Shown one piece after another: positions 17,679-26,409 of a stretch of DNA of 64,000 bases. Position numbers and translations under genes: made by a program. Positions within the stretch are counted from its first letter, which is position 1. Each line of letters starts with the position of its first letter. Source of the stretch: Bradyrhizobium stylosanthis (GTDB lineage Bacteria > Pseudomonadota > Alphaproteobacteria > Rhizobiales > Xanthobacteraceae); NCBI RefSeq assembly GCF_001641335.1, contig NZ_LVEM01000001.1, positions 443,511-507,510 of the forward strand. Direction: 5' to 3'. The notes under the pieces are model-generated. The model searched no databases and was not told where the DNA came from. It was given only the letters and a program-made list of their open reading frames with translations.

Positions 17679-18266
17679 ATGCCCACCGAGTCCGTTGATC
17701 CCGATCACAAGGCTTTCCTCGTCGATTACATGGGGCGGCTTCATCGCGCGACGGCTGTCGACGACGCTGTCTTCGCCCAGATATCGGCCACCCGCGCGGC
17801 CTGGTTGCGCGCGCGCGAGCAGGGCGGCCGCGTCATCTTCATCGGCAACGGCGGCTCGGCGGGCATCGCCTCTCATCTGGCGATCGACCTGGCGAAGAAC
17901 GCGTCGGTGCCCGCGCTGTGCTTCAGCGATGCAAGCATGATGTCGTGCCTTGCCAACGATTACGGCTTCGAGGACTGGATTGCGCATGCGGTGCGGCTGA
18001 GCGCGCGTGCCGGCGACTGTCTCGTCGCGATCAGCTCGTCGGGGCGGTCGAAGAACATCATCAACGCGGTAGCGCAGGCGCGGACGATGAAGCTCGGCGT
18101 GATCACGCTGTCGGGCATGAATGCGGAAAATCCGCTGCGCAATCTCGGCGACGTCAATTTCTGGGTGGACAGCCGCAGCTACAACATCGTCGAGACCACG
18201 CACCAATTCTGGATGATGGCCGCGATCGACCTCGTCATCGGTCGCGCGGAATATCCGGCATCCTGA
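17679..18266 (+). CDS. SIS-domain sugar-phosphate isomerase, GmhA-like
   Basis: A 195-residue single SIS domain with the phosphate-binding GNGGSAG (residues 56-62), a second serine loop ISSSGRSKN, and helix segments typical of phosphoheptose isomerase GmhA. GmhA converts sedoheptulose-7-phosphate to a heptose-7-phosphate, which would feed the HldE-like fusion encoded divergently. The ATG at 17679 is chosen because the family begins shortly after it. The frame is open further upstream, but that region is the divergent promoter. The exact ketose substrate is not determined by sequence. Confidence 0.85.
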   Translation: MPTESVDPDHKAFLVDYMGRLHRATAVDDAVFAQISATRAAWLRAREQGGRVIFIGNGGSAGIASHLAIDLAKNASVPALCFSDASMMSCLANDYGFEDWIAHAVRLSARAGDCLVAISSSGRSKNIINAVAQARTMKLGVITLSGMNAENPLRNLGDVNFWVDSRSYNIVETTHQFWMMAAIDLVIGRAEYPAS

Positions 18267-18277
18267 GGCAGGCATCG

Positions 18278-19300
18278 ATGCAGTCGCGGTTCAAGCAGGC
18301 GGCCCTGTTCTCGGTGAAGCTGCTGCTGTCGATCGCCGTGCTCGTCTACATCGCACGCGGTCTCGATCTGAACCGGTTGCGCAGCCATCTCGTTTCCGTC
18401 GATCCCTCCCTGTTCATTCTCGCGCTGGCGCTGATCTTCCTTCAGACCTTCGCGCTCAACGGCCGGTGGGAGCTGATCATGCGCGCGCTCGGCGTGTCGC
18501 TGGACTGGCTCGCCGGCTGGCGGATCCTGATGATCAGCCTCTGGTTCAACCAGGTATTGCCGTCGTCGGTGGGCGGCGACGCCGTCCGGATGTGGATGCT
18601 GCGCCAGCGCGGCGTGCAGTGGCCCGAGGCGGTCAAGGGCGTTGCGGCCGACCGCTTCACGGCGTTGATCGGGCTGATCGTGCTGATGGTGGCGGGATTT
18701 CCGTTCCTGATGTCGCGTGTCTCCAACGAGGCCGCGATTCTGGCGATCGGCGCGCTGACGTTGGCGGGCGTCGCCGGGACCGTGGTCCTGCTGACGCTTG
18801 ATCGCCTGCCCAAGCGCCTCATCGCGTTTCCCGCGATCGCAAGCTTCGTCCGCTTCGGCACGCTGGTCAGGTTTCTGCTGCTCCGATCCGAGCATCGCGG
18901 CTTGCTGTTCGGATCGGCGCTCTTCATCCATCTCGTGACGGCGACAGCCTGCTATGCCCTGGCGCGCGGCGTGGGGGCGCAACTCTCCGTCGTGGACGCC
19001 GGCATCCTGATTCCGCCGGTGGTTCTCCTGACGGCGGTTCCGATCTCGATCAGCGGCTGGGGTGTTCGCGAGGGCGCCATGGTCGCCTGTCTCGGCCTCG
19101 CCGGCATTCCTTCCGAGGAAGCGCTGTCGGTCTCGATTCTGCTTGGTGGCGTTAGCGTGATCATCGGTCTGGCTGGCGGCGTGATCTGGCTGGCAAGTCC
19201 GGAGCGCGGTTCCTATTCGGCGGACAAGGCGGCAAAAGCTGCGGAAGAATCGCCGAATTACGGGCGGGCAAAGGCCGAGGAGGTATCGAGCCACCCTTGA
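18278..19300 (+). CDS. UPF0104/AglD-family (lysylphosphatidylglycerol synthetase TM-like) membrane protein
   Basis: A 340-residue integral membrane protein with about eight hydrophobic segments. The diagnostic LPSSVGGDAVRMWMLRQRG and the later ISGWGVREGAMVACL are the conserved blocks of the flippase-like UPF0104 domain (the membrane part of MprF and of archaeal AglD). Members in polysaccharide clusters are proposed to act on lipid-linked sugars at the membrane. The C-terminal ~35 residues are charged and cytoplasmic. The ATG at 18278 follows a GAGG Shine-Dalgarno and lies 11 bases after the SIS gene stop, so the two form an operon. Confidence 0.85.
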   Translation: MQSRFKQAALFSVKLLLSIAVLVYIARGLDLNRLRSHLVSVDPSLFILALALIFLQTFALNGRWELIMRALGVSLDWLAGWRILMISLWFNQVLPSSVGGDAVRMWMLRQRGVQWPEAVKGVAADRFTALIGLIVLMVAGFPFLMSRVSNEAAILAIGALTLAGVAGTVVLLTLDRLPKRLIAFPAIASFVRFGTLVRFLLLRSEHRGLLFGSALFIHLVTATACYALARGVGAQLSVVDAGILIPPVVLLTAVPISISGWGVREGAMVACLGLAGIPSEEALSVSILLGGVSVIIGLAGGVIWLASPERGSYSADKAAKAAEESPNYGRAKAEEVSSHP

Positions 19301-19385
19301 CACTCTTGAACCATTGCCGTCGATCTGATCTTCACAGGGCGGGTTCGACCCGCTCGCACGCACATCTCCGTTTTCCGGTCCCCTG

Positions 19386-20654
19386 ATGCAAAACCTGTTC
19401 TACGTCCGCCATACCTGCCGTCTCTGCCATTCCGACAAGCAGGAGCTGGTCGTTCCGATGGCCGGCATGCCCATCGGCACGCCGAACTTCCAGGTGCCGA
19501 ACGCCAGCGTCGACGATCCGGTGTTCCGGGCCGCGGTGCCGATGGCGCTGCACCTGTGCAGGGATTGCGGCCACCTTCAGATCCTCCATGTCGGCAATCC
19601 CGAGGTTCAGTACCGCAACTACGTCTACACGACCTCGCTCTCGCTCGGTCTGCGCGAGCACTTCGCCGGTTATGCCAACGACGTCGTCAGCCGCTTCGGG
19701 ATCGCGCCGGGCTCGCTGGTCGTCGAGCTCGGCAGCAACGATGGATCGCTGCTCGGCTACTTCAAGGAGCGCGGCATGCGGGTGCTGGGCGTCGATCCCG
19801 CCGTCGACATTGCGCGGCGCGCGACGGAGGCGGGGATCGAGACCATCGGCGATTTCTTCACCGACGTGATCGGTCACCGCATCCTTCAGAGCCATGGCGC
19901 GGCCAGCGTCGTGATCGCCAACAACATGATCGCCAATGTCGACAATCTCGATCCGCTGGTGATCGGCGTTCGCGACGTGCTGGCGCCGGACGGATTGTTC
20001 GTGTTCGAGACGCAGTATGGCGTCGACGTCACCGAGAAGAACCTTCTCGACACCGTCTATCACGAGCATCTGTCGTATTTTAACATCAAGCCGTTGATCC
20101 GTTTCTTTGCCCGGCTGGGCATGGAGCTGATCGACGTCCAGCACATCTGGACGAAGGGCGGCTCGATCCGCGTCACGGTGCAGCGCGCCGGCGGCCCCAA
20201 GAAGCCGTCCGCGGAAGTCGCGCGCTTCGTCGCCGAGGAGGACCGGCTCGGTGTCGATCAGCCGGCTTATTACGCCCCGTATGTGAAGAGAATCGCCGAC
20301 ATCCGCGACGAACTGATTGCGATGGCGGATGCCGCCCATGCGCGCGGTCAGTCGGTGGCCGGCTACGGCGTCTCGGTCGGTACCACGACGCTGCTGCCGC
20401 AGTTCGGTCTGGAGAACAAGATCGACTTCCTCGTGGATGACGATCCCAAGAAGGGGAACGTGATGGCCGGCCCGGGATACGACATCCCGATCCTGCCGCC
20501 GGCCGCCCTTTACGAGCGCAAGCCGGCCTTCGTCGTCGTCTTCGCCTGGCGCTATGTCGACCCGATCCGGGCCAAGCACGCCCGTTATTTTGCCGAGGGC
20601 GGAAAGTTCGTGGTGCCGCTGCCCGGCGTTTCCATCGTCGACCGGGCCGACTGA
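19386..20654 (+). CDS. zinc-containing class I SAM methyltransferase (sugar C-methyltransferase-like)
   Basis: A 422-residue paralogue of the protein at 1960-3177: CxxC zinc pairs at 11/14 (CRLC) and 58/61 (CRDC), SAM motif I at 113-120 (VELGSNDG), and a C-terminal Rossmann-like domain (GYGVSVGTTTLLPQF). The conserved YHEHLSYFN segment is found in TylC3/NovU-type sugar C-methyltransferases, where histidine and tyrosine near this position take part in catalysis. A role in C-methylating an NDP-keto-sugar is likely but inferred. Start ATG at 19386, 85 bases after the membrane-protein gene. Confidence 0.86.
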   Translation: MQNLFYVRHTCRLCHSDKQELVVPMAGMPIGTPNFQVPNASVDDPVFRAAVPMALHLCRDCGHLQILHVGNPEVQYRNYVYTTSLSLGLREHFAGYANDVVSRFGIAPGSLVVELGSNDGSLLGYFKERGMRVLGVDPAVDIARRATEAGIETIGDFFTDVIGHRILQSHGAASVVIANNMIANVDNLDPLVIGVRDVLAPDGLFVFETQYGVDVTEKNLLDTVYHEHLSYFNIKPLIRFFARLGMELIDVQHIWTKGGSIRVTVQRAGGPKKPSAEVARFVAEEDRLGVDQPAYYAPYVKRIADIRDELIAMADAAHARGQSVAGYGVSVGTTTLLPQFGLENKIDFLVDDDPKKGNVMAGPGYDIPILPPAALYERKPAFVVVFAWRYVDPIRAKHARYFAEGGKFVVPLPGVSIVDRAD

Positions 20655-21010
20655 TAGGGCCGGGCCGGCAGACGGGCGCCCGGTCGTGGGCGTTCCGCCG
20701 GATACCGGCCGGGCCCAGGACCTGTGCGGGGTGATAAGCCCTTGATCCGCATGGGCTCTGCAGGGCCGCCCGGAGGAGGGCGGTCTGCTCGCCCGGGCTG
20801 CCACGACCTTGACCTTTGGTCCCATCCGCAGTAGATACCCCGCACTCGCAGCCGGCCCGTTAGACGCGGATCTCCGGCGCGGCTTTTAAATCCCCGAACA
20901 ATCGAGCCCGGTTTCCGGCTCATCCTTCGAGACAGAGGGCTGGGCCAACGGCGGCTGTTCGGATCCCTGAAATTCATTTGCGTCTATCGACGGACGCTGG
21001 ACCCTAGGCG
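20655..21010. other. intergenic region before secE
   Basis: A 356-base, mostly GC-rich gap between the carbohydrate cluster and secE. It holds a good sigma-70-type promoter (separate entry) and GC-rich segments able to fold around 20760-20805. In many alphaproteobacteria a tRNA-Trp precedes secE; I looked for a CCA-anticodon cloverleaf on both strands and found none. No supportable reading frame. Confidence 0.6.
20809..20837 (+). promoter_or_regulatory. probable promoter of secE-nusG-rplK-rplA
   Basis: TTGACC at 20809-20814 is a near-consensus -35. A 17-base spacer leads to TAGATA at 20832-20837, a weaker -10. It reads toward secE, about 175 bases upstream of its start, in the only sizeable gap ahead of this operon. 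Seen by eye; not experimentally supported. Confidence 0.55.
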
Positions 21011-21202
21011 ATGGCAGTCAGCCCGTTCAAGTTCTTGCAGGAAGTGCGCTCGGAGACCGCCAAGGTCACCTGGCCGACCCGTCGCGAGACCACGATCACC
21101 ACCATTATGGTGTTCGTCATGGTCGCGGTCGCCTCGGTGTTCTTCTTCGCCGCCGACCAGATCATCCGCGTCCTCATCACCTTCCTTCTGGGCATCCACT
21201 GA
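21011..21202 (+). CDS. secE: preprotein translocase subunit SecE
   Basis: A 63-residue SecE of the short, single-membrane-span type. The amphipathic surface helix with the conserved FLQEVRSETAKVTWPTRRE block is followed by one hydrophobic segment (residues ~30-57). It clamps SecY in the inner-membrane translocon. The TGA overlaps the nusG ATG by one base (TGATG), indicating coupled translation, as in most bacteria. Confidence 0.97.
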   Translation: MAVSPFKFLQEVRSETAKVTWPTRRETTITTIMVFVMVAVASVFFFAADQIIRVLITFLLGIH

Positions 21203-21756
21203 TGGCTACAGCAACCGCTCAACTGTCCGACAAGCGCTGGTACATCGTCCACGCCTACTCGAACTTCGAGAAGAAGGTCGCCGAATCGATCCGCGAGCAG
21301 GCCAAGCAGCGCGGGCTCGAGGAGCTGTTCGAGCTGGTGCTGGTTCCGACCGAGAAGGTCACGGAAGTGCGCCGCGGCCGCAAGATCGACGCCGAGCGGA
21401 AGTTCTTCCCGGGCTACGTGCTGGTGAAGATGAAGCTGACCGACGAGGCGTTCCATCTGATCAAGAACACGCCGAAGGTGACGGGCTTCCTCGGCGCGGA
21501 AAACAAGCCGATGCCGATCTCGGAAGCCGAGGCGATGCGCATCCTGCATCAGGTGCAGGAGGGCGTGGAACGGCCGAAGGCGTCGGTGTCGTTCGAGATC
21601 GGCGAGAACGTGCGCGTGGCCGACGGCCCGTTCGCCTCGTTCTCGGGTGTGGTCGAGGAAATCGACGAGGCGCGCTCGCGCGTGAAGGTCGCGGTGTCGA
21701 TCTTCGGCCGTGCCACGCCGGTCGAGCTGGAATTCGGTCAGGTCGAGAAAGTCTGA
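21202..21756 (+). CDS. nusG: transcription termination/antitermination factor NusG
   Basis: A 184-residue NusG. The N-terminal NGN domain begins KRWYIVHAYSNFEKKV and includes the RNA-polymerase-contacting FFPGYVLV region; the C-terminal KOW domain (from ~residue 130, VRVADGPFASFSGVVEEID) binds Rho or S10. It travels with RNA polymerase and couples transcription to translation or to Rho termination. It is one base overlapped with secE and followed by rplK after 133 bases. Confidence 0.98.
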   Translation: MATATAQLSDKRWYIVHAYSNFEKKVAESIREQAKQRGLEELFELVLVPTEKVTEVRRGRKIDAERKFFPGYVLVKMKLTDEAFHLIKNTPKVTGFLGAENKPMPISEAEAMRILHQVQEGVERPKASVSFEIGENVRVADGPFASFSGVVEEIDEARSRVKVAVSIFGRATPVELEFGQVEKV

Positions 21757-21889
21757 CCGGACGAGGCGTGAGGCTTTCGGGCCTCGCGCGACAAGAGGCC
21801 GTGGGAGGACGAGGGCGGTTGCCAGCCGCACATCGGTCCCGACCACGAACCTGAAACCGCCGGCCCTGCCGGCACAACAGGAGTGATAC

Positions 21890-22318
21890 ATGGCAAAGAA
21901 AGTGACCGGATACCTGAAGCTTCAGGTCCCGGCCGGTGCGGCGAATCCTTCGCCCCCGATCGGTCCCGCGCTCGGTCAGCGCGGTCTCAACATCATGGAG
22001 TTCTGCAAGGCGTTCAACGCGCAGACCCAGAAGGAAGAGAAGAACACCCCGATTCCCGTCGTGATCACGATCTACGCCGATCGTTCGTTCACGTTCGAGA
22101 TGAAGACCCCTCCGATGTCCTTCTTCCTCAAGCAGGCTGCCAAGATCCAGTCCGGCTCGAAGGCGCCGGGCCGTGACAAGGCCGGCAAGGTGACCAAGGC
22201 GCAGGTGCGCGAGATCGCCGAGAAGAAGATGAAGGATCTCAATTGCGACACCATCGAATCGGCCATGAAGATGGTCGAGGGCTCTGCCCGCTCGATGGGT
22301 CTGGAAGTGGCGGGGTAA
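21890..22318 (+). CDS. rplK: 50S ribosomal protein L11
   Basis: A 142-residue L11 with the proline-rich N-terminal domain ([20 protein letters not shown]) and the rRNA-binding C-terminal domain. It forms the GTPase-associated centre of the 50S stalk base and is the target of methyltransferase PrmA and of RelA signalling. A clear AGGAG precedes the ATG at 21890. rplA follows after 6 bases. Confidence 0.98.
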   Translation: MAKKVTGYLKLQVPAGAANPSPPIGPALGQRGLNIMEFCKAFNAQTQKEEKNTPIPVVITIYADRSFTFEMKTPPMSFFLKQAAKIQSGSKAPGRDKAGKVTKAQVREIAEKKMKDLNCDTIESAMKMVEGSARSMGLEVAG

Positions 22319-22324
22319 GCGGTC

Positions 22325-23017
22325 ATGGCAATCGGAAAGCGTTTGAACAAAGCCCGCGAAGGTGTTGACCGCGAAAAGCTTTACCCGCTCGCGGACGCCA
22401 TCAAGATGGTCAAGGAACGCGCCAAGGCGAAGTTCGACGAGACCATCGAGGTCGCGATCAATCTCGGCGTCGATCCGCGTCACGCCGACCAGATGGTTCG
22501 CGGCGTCGTGACCCTGCCGAACGGCACCGGCCGTACGCTCCGCGTCGGCGTGTTCGCCCGTGGCGCCAAGGCTGACGAAGCCAAGGCCGCAGGTGCTGAC
22601 GTCGTCGGCGCCGAGGACCTGGTCGAGAAGGTGCAGAACGGCGCGATCGATTTCGACCGCTGCATCGCCACCCCCGACATGATGCCGCTGGTCGGCCGTC
22701 TCGGTAAGGTGCTCGGCCCGCGCGGCCTGATGCCGAACCCGAAGATCGGCACCGTGACCATGGACGTCACCGGTGCGGTGAAGGGCGCCAAGGGCGGCTC
22801 GGTCGAGTTCCGCGTCGAGAAGGCCGGCATCCTGCAGGCCGGCGTCGGCAAGGCCTCGTTCTCCGAGGAGAAGCTGGTCGAGAACATCAAGGCTCTGGCC
22901 GATGCCGTCTCGAAGGCGAAGCCGGCCGGTTCCAAGGGCACCTACATCCAGCGCGTTGCGGTGTCCTCGACGATGGGCCCCGGCGTGAAGGTCGAGCCGG
23001 GCACCATTCTCGGCTGA
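22325..23017 (+). CDS. rplA: 50S ribosomal protein L1
   Basis: A 230-residue L1, the usual bacterial length, including the conserved [21 protein letters not shown]-binding segment. L1 forms the mobile L1 stalk that helps release E-site tRNA and in many bacteria represses its own rplK-rplA message. It is immediately followed by a very strong hairpin, so the rplKA unit appears to end here rather than continue into rplJ. Confidence 0.98.
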   Translation: MAIGKRLNKAREGVDREKLYPLADAIKMVKERAKAKFDETIEVAINLGVDPRHADQMVRGVVTLPNGTGRTLRVGVFARGAKADEAKAAGADVVGAEDLVEKVQNGAIDFDRCIATPDMMPLVGRLGKVLGPRGLMPNPKIGTVTMDVTGAVKGAKGGSVEFRVEKAGILQAGVGKASFSEEKLVENIKALADAVSKAKPAGSKGTYIQRVAVSSTMGPGVKVEPGTILG

Positions 23018-23037
23018 GGTTTGGAAATTGCATGAGG

Positions 23038-23079
23038 CGAGGGGCGGAATCGGGCGACCGATTCCGCCCCTCGTCGTTT
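23038..23079 (+). terminator. strong hairpin terminator after rplA
   Basis: A perfect 16-bp stem: 23038-23053 pairs with 23058-23073 around a GCGA loop, 20 bases after the rplA stop. It is followed by a short TCGTTTG rather than a long T-run. The stability strongly suggests intrinsic termination or an RNA 3'-end stabiliser, and it separates rplKA from the dehydrogenase gene. Confidence 0.8.
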
Positions 23080-23107
23080 GTGGCGGCACTCACCGGAAAC
23101 AAGAACA

Positions 23108-24058
23108 ATGGCTGACAAGGTCCTGATCTTTTCGCGCTTTCCCAAGACGATGATGGCGCGTTTCGCCGAACGGTTCGAGCTGCTCGACACCGGTGGCAAG
23201 CCGGCGCATGAAATGTTTCCGACAGAGGAGCTCGGCGGCATCCGCGCGCTGCTCACCGCAGGCGGTTCGCCGCTCGGCGCGGAAGCGATGGACCAGTTTC
23301 CAAAGCTCGGCGCCATCGTCTGCTACGGCACGGGCTACGACGGCGTCGACCTGAAGGCTGCCGCCGCACGCAACATCGCGGTCGGCCACAGCCCCGGCGC
23401 CAATGCGGCGTCCGTCGCCGACATCGCGATGACCCTGATGCTGGCGACGACCCGGCGGATCCTGGTCGCCGACCAATATGTCCGCAGCGGCGATTGGGCC
23501 GCCTCGAAGCAATCGCCGATGATGCGCCCGCAGGCCGGCATGCCCGGCCGCCGCATCGGCGTCTACGGCATGGGCGAGATCGGCCGCAAGATCGCGGCGC
23601 GCTGCGCCGCGTTCGAGAGTGAGGTCGGCTATTTCAGCCGCACCAGATACGATCTGCCCTATCAATATTTCCCGACCCTGGAGGCGCTCGCCGACTGGTG
23701 CAGTGTGCTGATGATCGCGGTGCGGGCAGGGGCCGAGACCCAGCACGTCGTCAATGCCGATATCCTGGGGCGCCTCGGCGCCGACGGCTATGTCGTCAAC
23801 ATTTCGCGGGGCTCCGTCATCGACCAGAATGCGCTGGTCGCGGCGCTGACCGACAAGACCATCGCCGGCGCCGGCCTCGACGTCTTCGAGAAGGAACCGC
23901 ACGCGCCCGACGCCCTGACCGCGCTCCCCAACGTCGTGTTCGCCCCCCATATCGGCGGCCACACCCTGGAATCGCACGTCGCCATGCAGAACTGCGTGCT
24001 GGCGAACCTGACCGCGTTCTTCGAGGGCAAGCCGCTGCCTTACGCGGTCAAATCCTAG
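23108..24058 (+). CDS. D-isomer-specific 2-hydroxyacid dehydrogenase
   Basis: A 316-residue NAD(P)-dependent dehydrogenase. The cofactor motif is GVYGMGEIGRKI, and the catalytic triad is visible as the arginine in NISRGSVID, the glutamate in DVFEKEP and the histidine in APHIGGHT. The family reduces 2-keto acids such as glyoxylate, hydroxypyruvate or gluconate derivatives; the specific substrate is not evident. It interrupts the usual rplA-rplJ linkage and overlaps the convergent gene at 24055 by 4 bases. Confidence 0.93.
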   Translation: MADKVLIFSRFPKTMMARFAERFELLDTGGKPAHEMFPTEELGGIRALLTAGGSPLGAEAMDQFPKLGAIVCYGTGYDGVDLKAAAARNIAVGHSPGANAASVADIAMTLMLATTRRILVADQYVRSGDWAASKQSPMMRPQAGMPGRRIGVYGMGEIGRKIAARCAAFESEVGYFSRTRYDLPYQYFPTLEALADWCSVLMIAVRAGAETQHVVNADILGRLGADGYVVNISRGSVIDQNALVAALTDKTIAGAGLDVFEKEPHAPDALTALPNVVFAPHIGGHTLESHVAMQNCVLANLTAFFEGKPLPYAVKS

Positions 24059-25698
24059 CGGGCGCGATCGAAGCGAAATTTTTCCTGCAACTCGCGCCGT
24101 AGCTTGTCGTCTTTCACCAAGGCAATGCGCGCCGCCGCGCGTTCGCGAAGCATCCGGGTCATGGGCGTCAGGGCGGGATAAGGGCTGCTCCAGCCCGCGG
24201 CTTGCAGGAACTGCTCGAGTCGCGCATCGGGCGCGCGATCGAGCTGCTGAGCAAGGAACCCGCGCTCCTCCTCATTGCGAATGAGGTAGACCCGTTTGAA
24301 CGCCAGCACGCGGCTGACGAAGGCATCGCTGGCGTCATCGCGTATCACACGAAAACGCTGGCGCTGTTCCTCCACATATTGATCTGATTGATAGGCCGTC
24401 TTGTTGGCGAGGCGCAGCGCCAGCTCATATTCCCACGTCTTCAGGTCGCCTCGTTCCGCGAAGATCCGCGCGGCCTGATCCCCGACGCCTGGAAATTTCT
24501 CAGCATCCCAAGGGAACGGCAGCATGACGTCGTTGTAATCGAAGCCGACGGCGGGGTCCTGCATCCGCGTGACGATCAGGTCGACGAATTTGCGCTGCCG
24601 GCCGGGGTCGAGCTTGTACCAGAATTTCTGCAGAGCTTCGCGGACGTTGCTGGGAAAGCTCGACAGCTCGATGAATGACGCCATCACGCCGAGCAGTTCG
24701 TCGTCGATGCCGCCCTTGGCCTGCACCGTCAGGGCGATGTCGAGCGCGGCGGTGCGGGTCGGCCCCCTCGAAATCTCGACAGCGCGGCGGATCAACTCGG
24801 CAGTGCTGAGATCGGGTGTCTTCGGCGGTGCGGCCCAGTCGATGCCGTAGACGGCAGCCGCGAGGTCTTCGCCGGTGAAGGTGGGGCCTCCGATCCAGAC
24901 CATTTGCGATGGACCGCCCGAAAATCCCTCCCACAGCGACAATGTCGGGTCCGGCAGGTTGGGCTGCCCGAACAGGGGAGCATAGCTGAGCACGAGGCGA
25001 CGGCCAGAGTGCCAGGTCGCAGCCACGTGTTCTTCTCCGTTCTGCCGGACATTGAGCGTGCCGACGGTGCAGCAGCCGACCATCGGGTAATAGGGCCTGG
25101 GCTTCATGCGAACCACGAGGCCGTCAGGGATGGCGTCGATCGTCGCTGTCTTCAGGCATTCGCCGATGCGCCCTGCGCGTTGCAGGAGTTCCGAGTTGCG
25201 CAGCTCGTCGCCGGTGCAATCCTTGGCTGCGGCAAGCTCGGTCATCCGGATGGGGCCGATATGGCCTTTCTCGTCGTCAGTGGCGTGGACGTAGCGATCG
25301 ACCAAGCCGTCGGCGAGCAGCGTGATCTGACCGCAGCAACCCCGGACCCCGTGGGTCACCAAGGTGACGGTACGAATGGACATTAATTCGGCCGGGATCG
25401 TGCGGACGGCGAGGGCGGGGTCGGTGGTCGCTTCGACGTGATAGCGGCTCCAGACTGATGCGCCGAACCAGATTGCGAAGAACACCGGGGGTGCGGCGAT
25501 CAGGCCGGGATGTTTCCGGAGCGCGCCATACATCATCATGCCCAGGACCGCGATCATCCAGACAACGTTGAGGCCGCCCACGATGATGTGCATGAGAAAG
25601 GCGAGGGCCATCACCGGAAACGAACTGGTTCCCAACGCCCCGAAGATGGCAGCCAGGATCATCAGACCGATGATTAGGGTGACGACGTGCCGGGTCAT
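24055..25698 (-). CDS. hypothetical membrane-anchored protein, family not recognised
   Basis: A 547-residue protein. Residues 1-85 contain three hydrophobic segments; the remainder looks periplasmic or cytoplasmic and soluble, with a mixed region containing cysteine pairs (GVRGCCGQ, MVGCCTVG) and an alpha-helical, repeat-like C-terminal half rich in Arg/Glu. I recognise no catalytic motif or named family. It is convergent with the hydroxyacid dehydrogenase (4-base overlap), starts with ATG at 25698, and is the only other gene between rplA and rplJ. Codon use looks typical of the chromosome, so the frame is probably real. Confidence 0.75.
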   Translation of the reverse strand: MTRHVVTLIIGLMILAAIFGALGTSSFPVMALAFLMHIIVGGLNVVWMIAVLGMMMYGALRKHPGLIAAPPVFFAIWFGASVWSRYHVEATTDPALAVRTIPAELMSIRTVTLVTHGVRGCCGQITLLADGLVDRYVHATDDEKGHIGPIRMTELAAAKDCTGDELRNSELLQRAGRIGECLKTATIDAIPDGLVVRMKPRPYYPMVGCCTVGTLNVRQNGEEHVAATWHSGRRLVLSYAPLFGQPNLPDPTLSLWEGFSGGPSQMVWIGGPTFTGEDLAAAVYGIDWAAPPKTPDLSTAELIRRAVEISRGPTRTAALDIALTVQAKGGIDDELLGVMASFIELSSFPSNVREALQKFWYKLDPGRQRKFVDLIVTRMQDPAVGFDYNDVMLPFPWDAEKFPGVGDQAARIFAERGDLKTWEYELALRLANKTAYQSDQYVEEQRQRFRVIRDDASDAFVSRVLAFKRVYLIRNEEERGFLAQQLDRAPDARLEQFLQAAGWSSPYPALTPMTRMLRERAAARIALVKDDKLRRELQEKFRFDRAR

Positions 25699-26409
25699 GC
25701 TCGATTCGAATCTGGTCCCTGGACGGGAAGGGGCTCAACCTGTAGCTGAGAGACCTTGCCTGATCCGTAAGGCGTGTATTCTGATGAGGCCTTGTGCGAA
25801 AAGGCTTCGCTAACCTTCGGCCGGATCGTGCCTTTTGCGCGGGTTCAAGCCCCGTCGGCAATGGATTGGAACTGGTGTGAATTTTGCTCTTGGCAAGCAG
25901 GCAGAGAGCGGTTAAAGAACCGCCTCCGGACGTGCCGGCCTCGGCTGGCGCGTTCGTGCATGCATTCCGAAAACCCGACAGACAGGAGATCATTCCTTTT
26001 CAGGACGTCCGCGAGGATTTGCCGGAAAAGGAAGGAAAATCCGTCGGTTGGCTGGGATGCGGGCAGGGGTCGGGCGGTTCGCCGACTGACCTCGTCCTGT
26101 CCAAGACTGCAGGCGCCCGCGGGAAATCTCGATTTCTCAACGGCTTAATCGCATGGCCTGCATAGACGGGTGAAGACCGGATTTCACTTCGTACCCAGCT
26201 TTAAGGGCTGGCTCTGCGAAGCGGGTCTGGTTCGGACCTCGACACGCCGTGGGCTCTGATGGGCTCCCGGAGGGCAGGCTTTGAATTGTCGTCTCGCCCG
26301 GCGCGTGTCCTGGGGGTTTTGACCCCGAGGTTCAGGTTTTGGGTGGGGCGATGGGTGCAACCCGGCGGTCCCGCTTCTCGCGATGACCGCCAACCGGAAA
26401 GAGCTTGCT
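25699..26409. other. long intergenic region and leader upstream of rplJ
   Basis: A 711-base gap between the divergent hypothetical gene and rplJ. It must contain the rplJL-rpoBC promoter and the L10-binding leader used for autoregulation in other bacteria. I see a small hairpin at 26313-26326 (GGGGT/ACCCC) and a CCAGC/GCTGG pair near 26198-26214, but no convincing -35/-10 pair. A T-arm-like motif at 25839-25855 does not belong to a foldable tRNA. No supportable gene. Confidence 0.55.

Noticed and set aside
20655..21010. Possible tRNA-Trp before secE
   Set aside because: Expected by synteny, but no cloverleaf with a CCA anticodon or canonical T-arm was found on either strand.
25839..25855. 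tRNA-like T-arm (GCGGG TTCAAGC CCCGT)
   Set aside because: A valid T-arm by itself, but the following CGGCAAT has no complementary acceptor strand 65-90 bases upstream and there is no anticodon arm, so it is chance or at most a decayed tRNA fragment.
25884..26165. Short plus-strand open frames upstream of rplJ
   Set aside because: No Shine-Dalgarno, no recognisable protein and composition unlike the neighbours; treated as leader or intergenic sequence.
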